The position numbers and the translations under genes were made by a program. A stretch of DNA of 64,000 nucleotides from Heliocidaris erythrogramma (Eukaryota; Echinodermata; Echinoidea; Camarodonta; Echinometridae): contig CM046863.1 of the NCBI GenBank assembly GCA_025617745.1, positions 10,342,935-10,406,934 on the forward strand, read 5' to 3'. The notes under the pieces were generated by a model, which saw nothing but the letters and a program-made list of their open reading frames with translations, ran no database searches and was not told the DNA's origin. Below are positions 56,586-64,000 of the stretch, piece after piece. Every line of letters starts with the position of its first letter. Positions within the stretch are counted from its first letter, which is position 1.

Positions 56586-56849
56586 TCACATTTTTTTTTT
56601 GCTGGTAAATTACCACACAAGTGCTATAAACAACATTTCAGGTGCAGTCACTATACATGCCCCTAAAAGTAGCACTTTTGTTTTTACAGTGTACAAGACG
56701 TAGAGATGACGTCAAAATAAGACGTCCTCTTGACGTCTTGCGTTGGTGCAAGTTGTCGTCTTATTGACGTAATTACAGGACGTAAAAAAGACAAAAAACC
56801 ACGACGTAAATATCACGTCATTTTTTGACACTTTCTGCTATCAGGGTAC

Positions 56850-57280
56850 AAGTGATTTACATGATTAAAAGCAAAATCACAGAGCAAAAAGAAAAAAAAC
56901 CAACAAAAACAAACAGTGGCGGATTTAGGAGGCTTTTAATTAAATTTGTATCCCCCTTTTAGAACTGATAACTTTTTTTGCTTGTCAGAGAATTATGGAG
57001 GAAAACTGGACTCATAATATCTGATACCCTACACCCCTCCACTGAGCGACTTTCGGAGGGCTGGCGAGAAGAATTTTTTTTCTGGAATTTTATAGTTAGA
57101 TTTTCTTCTAACCGGCTAGGCTGGGTTTGCTTTCGGGCGGACGTACGTCTGCTATATGGTCGCCTGCTAGTGCACGATCTCATTGGATGTCGTCACTCAC
57201 TTGATCGGTACACGCCCACATTAGGTCATCGATAACAAATATTGGAATGCACGTGTAGTATGGCAAATTATTTTTTTTTG
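56850..57280. other. Non-coding stretch
   Basis: No gene is recognised; the overlapping open frames near 56960-57235 on both strands lack family features. Confidence 0.4.
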
Positions 57281-57286
57281 GTCGAA

Positions 57287-57960
57287 AGCATGCATATTCC
57301 CGGGGATTTGTGCGGGGTTTATTGGACTCATCGAGCCTCAATTATACCCTTTCAGAGCTTTAAATTTCATGTAAATCACGTTTTTTATATTTTCAAATAA
57401 AAATTATGGGAATTATAATGATCCTAAAATTCCTTATTTTCGCGTGTAAACCTATGGCAGGAGAGACTTTTTGGGGGTAAAAAGCATGCATATTCCCGGG
57501 GATTTATGCGGGGTCTATTCAACTAGTTGAGTCTTAATTATAAATTTTCAGAGCTTTAAATTTTATTCAATGCACATTTTTCAAAATTTTGATTTAATTC
57601 TGCGGGAATTATAATCATTCAAAAATTCCCGTTTTTGCGTGTTAACCTATGGGAGATGGAAGGCCAAAAGCATGCATATTTGCGGGGATTTATGCGGGGT
57701 CCGTTGCACTTTTTGAGCACAGTCTCAAATTACATGTAAGCCACATTTGCACAAAATTCAAGGTAATACTAGAGGAAAAATAATCGTTTTTAAAATCCAT
57801 GTTTTCGCGTGTTAACCCTATGGCAGATGACTCTGTCAAAAAGCAGGCATGATCCAAGGGATTCATATCGGTATTTATTGACAAAAAAGGTTCAAGAAAT
57901 GTTTTTTTAACTATCCATCCTTTTTCTTGTGCAAAAATCAGACTTGAAAAAGATAGAGTA
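57287..57960. repeat. ~190-bp diverged tandem repeat, about four units
   Basis: AAAGCATGCATATTCCCGGG GATTTATGCGGGGT begins units near 57286, 57482 and 57667, with a more degenerate start near 57839. Each unit ends near TTCGCGTGTTAACCTATGG. Units are visibly diverged from each other. Confidence 0.8.
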
Positions 57961-58010
57961 AGATATGAAATATCAAGAAAAAGTGAGACATATTTTCACG
58001 TGTTATACCT

Positions 58011-59335
58011 ATGGAGAACGTATTCTTCCGAGGTACTGCTCCCAAGTTCGCAACCGGGAGGCCTGGGCCCTGTATGCCTTCTCCCTCAGTTGGGAGAACC
58101 TTGGAGGTTTGCTTTTCCTCCCTTCCCGCTGATTCCGCGAGTCTTGCAGGGAAGATCAGGGAAGATCGGACTCGGGTTCTTGTGAGAGCTCCCTTTTGGC
58201 CCAGGAGGAATTGGTTCCCGGAGTTGGTGAGCCTTCTGGTGGCTCAACCGTTTCTTCTTCCGTTGAGAACGGATCTTGTGTCGCAGACCCTTTCGGGGAT
58301 TCTTCACCACAGACAAGCGTCCTTTCATTTGACTGATTGGCCCCTATCGGGGAATCTGCAAGTCAATCAGGTCTTTCTGAAAGGGCCGCAGACTTTGTAA
58401 CGTCCAGTCGTAGAGACTCTACTAGGGAAATTTACAATTCCCGTCTTTCAGCCTTTTTTCAATGGTGTAAGACCCGGGGATCAAACCCCGTCTAAGGCTC
58501 CTATTGGTTCATTTGCGGATTTTCTAATCTCGATGTTTGACAAAGGAAGGTCTATCTCTACTATCCGAGGCTACCGGTCTGCGATCGGTGCCATTCATAC
58601 GGGGTTTCAGAATGGTTCGGGGATTTCCAATTCCCCGCTGTTGAGTGGATTAATTCGGGTTTTTTTTCTGAAACGTCCTCCTCTTTCTCAATTAGTCCCG
58701 TCTTGGAGTTTCCCTCGGGGTATTAGAAGCCCTGGCTAAACCTCCTTTCGAACCGTTAGGTAAAGCTTCGCTCCACCATCTTACGGTGAAGACGCCCTTT
58801 TTGGTAGCCATTGCCTCTGGTCAGAGGCGCAGCACCCTTCACACCCTCTGTCTTACTCCCGGTCATGTTCGCTGGGAGAGAAAAGGTGTAAGTTTGATTC
58901 CTAAGGCTTCTTTCATTGCCAAGAACCAGACGGCTTCTTGTGGACTTGTTGAGGTTTGGTGTCCTGTTAGAGCTCTTAAATGGTATATTGATAAGACTAA
59001 GACATGTCGCAAAGATGATCATCTGTTTCTGATCACTCGAGAGCTCTTTTCTCCAGTTTCTCTTGTTTATTTCTAGATGGATTGTCGAAGCTATTATCAG
59101 ATAGTAAGCCCCATGCTCATGAAACTCGTAGTGCAGTGTTAGCACTTCCTGGGCCCTTTTTCAAGGTGTGACGCTCAATGCTATTTTGAGGGCTGCCTAT
59201 TGGCGTTCGCCCAATTCCTTCATTTCATGTTACCTTAGGGATGTCCCTGCAGGAGAGGAATTATTTGCGTCAGCCACCTTGAAGGCGGCAGTGTCCCAAA
59301 GTTGGGACTTATTGAAAGAAGAAATTGTCTAACAA
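58011..59335 (+). pseudogene. DIRS-type element: RNase H end and tyrosine recombinase
   Basis: The first frame reads APFWPRRNWFPELVSLLVAQ, LPLRTDLVSQT and FHLTDWPLSG, the tail of the DIRS RT/RNase H polyprotein. Then, across at least four frameshifts, come FDKGRSISTIRGYRSAIGAI, KTPFLVAIASGQRRSTLHTL (first catalytic Arg), CPVRALKWYIDKT, PHAHETRSAVLALPGPF (His-x-x-Arg) and SFISCYLRDV (Tyr). This is the DIRS tyrosine-recombinase order. Both ends of the element are missing; the 3' end abuts TTAA-type copy 4. Confidence 0.88.
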
Positions 59336-59423
59336 AGTACCTTACAAAGAATCACTCTATTTTTTACTTCAGAAATGCTAATCAGCTTTTTAAAGATCAC
59401 ATTGCAAGAAAATTCCATCAAAA

Positions 59424-60337
59424 TAAATATTCGCTTAATACTTATTATTGCATAGATGGCATAAATTAAACAAGGTTATCCAAATTCAACGCTTGGAAAC
59501 ATTTGAATTAATGATTATTATCAATTATAAAACGGTAAAATACAGCCCCCGATATAGCAGCTGAAGAGCTCCTTGAACGCTGCTGAGATGTGTGACGACA
59601 CACGAAGGACCAGTCCTGTCTAAGCAGACGATGTCCCATAACATCTTACACATTTTTCAGTGCCTGTTTTGTCATCTCCTCTTCACTTATTTCTCTTACT
59701 TGACTAGCGTCAGTCTTAATGTTAGTCTGTTGCCTCACTCTTAACTTCGTGTATGGTATTATTTTGATGAAAAATGCAGCGTTAAAAAAATAAAGGAATC
59801 AGTCACTTGTAAACAAAATAAGACGCCATTGTATTTTCAGCTGCTTGCACCGGGGCATGTTCGGCGTTTCAAGATGGAACGAATACAATCTGTGATATTA
59901 TTCGGAGGGCTTTTCAATTTGAAAGTGGGGTTTATTTCATTGATCATTGACCCTTCTCCTGTGTATTTACAATCAAACGGTTTTAGTTATCAGAATCAGT
60001 TCACTTTCCCTTTTAGAATGGTTTGAAATAAGGTCATGTTTAAATATACCAAACTCTTTATAATTTGATAAATAGTTGCATTGCAATTACGTTCATTCAT
60101 TATAGGACGTCGTCTGCTTAAGCAGGATTGGTCCCTAGTGTGACGACATCAAAACTTCGCTATATTTCAGGCGAATCCTCGGATATTCCAGATGCTTAGA
60201 AGAGCTTTTATTTATGTTGTTTTTATAATCATCATATACGCAGTTGACATAAAACTTATACGATTGCCATCTGTAAGCTTCCCAGTTTCTAGTGATACAT
60301 TAATTGCCATATATGTGATTTTCTTTGGATAGCTACT
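59424..60337 (+). mobile_element. TTAA-type element, copy 4 (left-truncated)
   Basis: The left module starts about 22 bases late (AAATATTCGCTTAATACTTA). The internal TTAA is at 59741-59744, and the right module runs to AGCTACT and TTAA at 60338-60341. It directly follows the DIRS fragment. Confidence 0.88.
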
Positions 60338-60344
60338 TTAAGCT

Positions 60345-62085
60345 TTGAAAGAATGACGGAAACGCATGAAATCAATGCTAGAGCAATGCTAATCTGTAAT
60401 GGCTGCATATGGTAGAGGAGGGGTATTGAAGAAAATATGACTAAAATATTGCTTATACTGGACATCATGATAGTCTATGGCTTACTTTTTTTCTAGCAAT
60501 TAACAAACATTATAATAAAGCTGGTACTAGGTATCTATGAAAATGTAATTTGTTTATTTTAGCAGGTGTCCTAATTTTGACCAGGAATTTATATGTATAT
60601 ATATGTCATGCCTGGGTAATTGTTCAAAGTTTTATTTTCTGTCCACGTGAATAAATTTTAAGCCTCTAACTGCCATTTTTATTGCAGTGATCAGTGAACG
60701 AGATATCGAGGTATAGCCTCCCTAGAAAACAAACAAGAACCAACAAAAAACACACGCATGCATCGTTAGTTTGGTACAATATCGTCAATTCCAACACGGA
60801 CAAGAATATAACAGGTGTAAACCATCACTCTATAATGTCTCACAACCAACGCCGGACATACTAAGTGTGTTTGTTTACTCTTGTTAAACATACTGTACGT
60901 GTTGACCTCGGAAGCTGAGGGGCGTTGTACTGTTCGGAGAGCACTGAAGGGCTGTTAAAGAGGGCGTGTATTATTAACTCTTAGAATGCAACACAAAAAT
61001 ACTGTTCCTTGGGATTCCCTTTCACACCCTATTCATATGTTTGCAAGTGTAAGTTATGACTTAATATTTTTAAAATTACTAGAATGATCAAGCCTCCCCC
61101 CCCCCCACCCCACGTTACGATTACTATCCCCTATACGGCCAAAGACAGCATTTACAATGTTTAGTGGGACCTTTCTACACGAAAAGCCATTTCATTTTAC
61201 TCTGACGAAATATTACACCCACCTGCTACAAGTTATTGAATTTGGATCATCATAATACAGTAAGTGACTATTGTCGTAGAGGCAAGCGTTCTTGTGAAAA
61301 CTCGGAACCTGGTTGTTTAAACTACAGTCCCGAAACGACTCTGCTACTTGAAGGGTCGTTGAACAATAAGAATACGGTCATAGTGGTATATTTATACAGT
61401 GACGATGACCTCATAAAGAAAAGTTGAATCATATATTTTATGATTACGTATACAAAGAGGAAAAGAATATAGTGAATTATTAAAAAGTATGCAAACATTT
61501 TGGTCCAATATGTTACCGATCAATACCCAGTGATCTATGAATGTGTAAAATACGAGGGCAGCTTTGGGTTATTTCAAGGTCCAGTGTTGACATTTCAGGC
61601 AATGAATTTAAATTTTGTTTAAAATGGATCACTTACACACAACGCATACGCGATCGCACTAACAAACATATCCTACTCCCCCCCCCCCCCATTTTTTTTT
61701 ATAGGTCTATCCATATTCAAAATATCAGCTGAAATTAGTAAGTTTGAAAGAATATATTGCAATTTTTTTAAAAAGTTATAAATAAAGGCAAAACGTGGCA
61801 CATGAATATACTAGATGAAGCAATTTTTTTCATATGATTAAATGTCTTCTCACTATACATGCACACAACTTATATTCAGGGGCTTGCTCCTTCCCATAGT
61901 CACCTACGCGAGCGCCCTCCCTCATTTCATTCTCGCTGCCGATGGGTGAACACTGCGCCCAAAATTGAGATTTATCTGTTTTTGCGCTTTCTGGTCTGCT
62001 TTGATTAAATTTTCCGTCCACATTTATGCTTATTGTACATGTATTTGTTGTACGGATTTTCTAGTCACGTTGTTTAAAGACAGGA
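60345..62085. other. Non-coding stretch
   Basis: C-runs near 61096-61104 and 61680-61690 and a T-run near 61692-61700. No exon with convincing splice sites or family resemblance is found. Confidence 0.4.
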
Positions 62086-62091
62086 AATTAG

Positions 62092-62358
62092 TTACTTTTC
62101 TGTCTCGCTTTTCTTCCCCTTCGTTCCTCCCGGTGACATAGCTTTTTCGCTCGTTTGCTGGGCGGGCGATCCATGCTTGGCACGTGGTCTTGTTTGGGTC
62201 GTTGGGGATTTCTTTTTTCGAGCACAGCCCTTGGGGTGTTTAATAGTTGGACCCCTTTTCACACTTAGTTGTGCTTGTATTCCCTTAATTAGGAATACTG
62301 TGAGGTCTTTATTTTTCACCCCCGCGCGCTTGTTTAAATTTCTTAATCTTTGTTTCAT
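62092..62358 (-). CDS. Possible basic protein or exon, unknown
   Basis: An 88-codon minus-strand frame rich in Lys/Arg/Thr/Ser (for example KGCARKKKSPTTQTRPRAKH) with a stop after SETEK. The composition looks coding rather than random, but I recognise no domain. It could be a nuclear or DNA-binding tail, or the chance complement of a pyrimidine-rich stretch. Confidence 0.25.
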   Translation of the reverse strand: MKQRLRNLNKRAGVKNKDLTVFLIKGIQAQLSVKRGPTIKHPKGCARKKKSPTTQTRPRAKHGSPAQQTSEKAMSPGGTKGKKSETEK

Positions 62359-62392
62359 GTTTTCAGGTTTTTTCTCGACTCTATAGCTTCGG

Positions 62393-62512
62393 TATGAGTT
62401 TTTCCTCGAGTCCTGTTACCCGTACGGTCCCCGCCAGTACGCAAGCGGACCGGGACGGGCGTGAGGCCGTCGACTCGTGCAGGAACTATCTGCCCAGACT
62501 TTTCATCGGAAG
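62393..62512 (+). CDS. Candidate 5' coding exon, unknown protein
   Basis: ATG near 62395 opens MSFSSSPVTRTVPASTQADR, then DGREAVDSCRNYLPRLFIG, to a good donor GAAG|GTAGGT at about 62512. A possible acceptor TTTTCAG lies at 62360-62366. No family is recognised, and no phase-compatible partner exon was found. Confidence 0.28.
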
Positions 62513-63850
62513 GTAGGTTAAGCGCTGGTCCCATCCCGCCGTACTTGCAAGTGCGTGCTGTCTACTTGTAAAAACGTGGGCAAAATTTGGGGATCCGTAC
62601 ATGGTGATTACAGCCTCAGTACGGATTTGGGAGCACGCAGACACGCCGTAGCACTTTTAGTGCACGAGGAACTTTCGCTGCATTCAGGCTGCTGGCGGTC
62701 TACACATTCACCCCCAGTACGGGTGACGTGCGTTGACGTGCGTGCCCTCTGCTGCTAACGAGCGCACAACGCACGGACTCCGTGAGTTTTTGAAAAAAAA
62801 AATCCCACAGTTACTTGGTCTACGGACAACGCACCTAGCACCTGCGTGCTCCGCACGTGATAAGTGCGGGGTCCGTGCTTATTCGGCGCTTCTCCAGTTC
62901 AATTGTCCAGTGAGCACGCATAACTCACGTAAACCGCCCCGAGGAAGTACGTGCTATGCGCTTGTAACGCACGTTGTGTGCGCAGATTTCTGCAGGATAT
63001 ACTAAAGCCGAGCAGACTGACGAGTATCATCATTTCGTCTCCAAGATGCCCAAGAATCTTAACAAAAAGGGGTCAGCTCAAAAGACAGCTAATAGGGCCA
63101 GAGAGGCCCAACAGAAACGGGCCGTAGATGATGTAAAGGCAGGCGACGAACAGATGAGGAGCGATGAAAACTCGGCAGATGGTGACGGGAAAAAACTCAC
63201 GTTTATCGCACTTGCACGCACTTACTCCCTGCAAGTAGGTAAGGACACCGTACGTGAAAGTACGGCCTCCGTACGATAACGAGGCAACTGCACGGCGATC
63301 GTACGTTGTAAGCACGTTATAAGCACGTACAACTCACTTACCATGGGCGCAACGTACAATGCACGCAACGGGCCACGTACTTACACCTTGCGTTGTAGTG
63401 CGTGTGATGTGCGTTGACGTAGTCCTTCCTTGCTCTTGCTACTCCCTCCCCACGTTTTCAGAAACACGTGGCGGACGTGGCCTCCGCAGAACACGTACGG
63501 ACTAAAAACACGCACGACGGGATGTGACCACGCCTTTTGGGGGGTTTAGCGGTAGTAGATAGGTTGCACGGGCTTCCTACTTGCAGAGCACGTGTCTCGT
63601 GCGGTTCACGAGCGTCACGCAAGTGGTCCGTGCAAAGTTCAGTCGTGAATTTAACATAGAACACGTAGGTGCTTTGTGCGAACGACGCAAGTCTAGCGTG
63701 CGTCAAACGTACTTACCACGTACGCCCTAATCCAACGTACGGCCGACGTACGACAAGCGTGCGAATGACGTGCGCTGCACTCACGTCAGAAGTAGGTTGC
63801 AAGCAGGACGGGCGTACGCACCACGTTTGGCAAATCGTCCATTTTGACCA
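62440..63850. repeat. CpG-rich region crowded with ACGT/GTGCGT/CGTACG words
   Basis: Words such as ACGTGCG, GCACGTAC, CGTACGT, AAGTACG and CACGCAC occur dozens of times in both orientations without a fixed period. GC content rises well above the rest of the window, and CpG is not depleted. Many words are alternating purine-pyrimidine. It may be a degenerate subterminal-repeat region of a large transposon or an intron with cryptic simplicity. Confidence 0.6.
62999..63279 (+). CDS. Candidate exon/ORF, unknown hydrophilic protein
   Basis: After acceptor-like TTGTGTGCGCAG (62981-62984) the frame stays open through MPKNLNKKGSAQKTANRARE (ATG 63046), a charged stretch KRAVDDVKAGDEQMRSDENS and a stop at 63277-63279. 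The segment up to about 63190 is hydrophilic and coding-like. The last 30 codons run into the ACGT-rich repeat, so the true exon probably ends earlier. No family is recognised. Confidence 0.27.
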
Positions 63851-63940
63851 TAATACAAAAGCCACCACCCTGTGGCACAACTCATTATATCTATTCGTCT
63901 CTTGTTGTCATCCGCATCATCTCACAATATCTCGCAAGAT

Positions 63941-63979
63941 GGCAATGCCCAGAAAATTCCAACGGCGAAGAACTGGAGT
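63941..63979 (+). CDS. Candidate short first coding exon at window edge
   Basis: ATGGCAATGCCCAGAAAATT opens MAMPRKFQRRRTG and meets a consensus donor GA|GTGAGT at about 63979. The upstream CpG-rich sequence would suit a promoter. Only 13 codons are visible. Confidence 0.2.
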
Positions 63980-64000
63980 GAGTGTGCTGCACGTCCTTAT

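Larger units (their letters stand above)
54176..56846. mobile_element. TA-type foldback element with ~345-bp arms, now split
   Basis: The ends CCCTGATAGCAGAAAGTG and the inverse at 56829-56846 are flanked by TA. The arms stay complementary through the ACGTC-rich part (54190-54330 versus 56690-56830). Beyond the nested insert they continue with GCACTTTTTGAGGGCATGCA (56218) versus its inverse near 56655-56680, and finally a tRNA-like sequence in each arm. Without the nested TTAA elements it would be about 800 bp. No transposase is present. Confidence 0.88.

Overview
The window looks like repeat-rich, AT-rich animal DNA with introns. The mixture of Crypton, DIRS, CR1-type LINE, Tc1-like, TTAA-type and TAA-type (Harbinger-like) elements fits a marine invertebrate. 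A sea urchin or another echinoderm is my best guess, but I could not confirm it by search.

Only one host gene is clear. It is a peroxisomal-type FMN-dependent 2-hydroxyacid oxidase (HAO/glycolate oxidase family) on the minus strand. Four coding exons lie at 13140-13010, 7598-7447, 5283-4959 and 4050-3875, and their splice phases all agree. They encode about 261 residues, from the initiator ATG to the Lys-Gly-Ile-Leu strand. The C-terminal third is not visible and probably lies beyond base 1. Weaker hints of a spliced transcript lie at 3.5-1.0 kb on the minus strand, and of exons at 62-64 kb. A tRNA-Arg(TCT)-like sequence lies at 11.73 kb.

Layout: 1-13.2 kb is the HAO locus. Its introns hold a 308-bp x3 tandem repeat, a Tc1-like deletion derivative with 268-bp inverted repeats, and LINE fragments. 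13.3-21.2 kb holds palindrome clusters, a duplicated block with a 3-bp-TSD MITE, a DIRS fragment and 270-bp repeats. 21.4-23.3 kb is a ~168-bp satellite with an ~835-bp higher-order period. 23.3-28.3 kb is a minus-strand CR1-like LINE (LINE-B), split by a 932-bp TTAA element and carrying a 357-bp internal duplication. 28.3-34.2 kb is a field of MITEs and foldbacks. 35.1-50.5 kb is a plus-strand two-ORF LINE (LINE-A) in which 2,561 bp has been amplified to five tandem copies. 50.6-51.9 kb is a decayed Crypton. 52.4-53.1 kb is a TAA-type MITE. 54.2-56.8 kb is a three-level transposon nest, including a TTAA element inserted into another copy of itself. 57.3-59.4 kb holds a ~190-bp tandem repeat and a DIRS tyrosine-recombinase fragment. 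62-64 kb is GC/CpG-rich and crowded with alternating purine-pyrimidine ACGT/GTGCGT words.

Most of the information here is a stratigraphy of transposition. Several insertions can be ordered exactly from target-site duplications and from the reading frames they interrupt. No protein-coding defence or biosynthetic system is visible. The least ordinary structures are the LINE-A tandem amplification, the self-inserted TTAA element, the foldback element with inverted tRNA-like sequences, and the ACGT-rich region at the right end.
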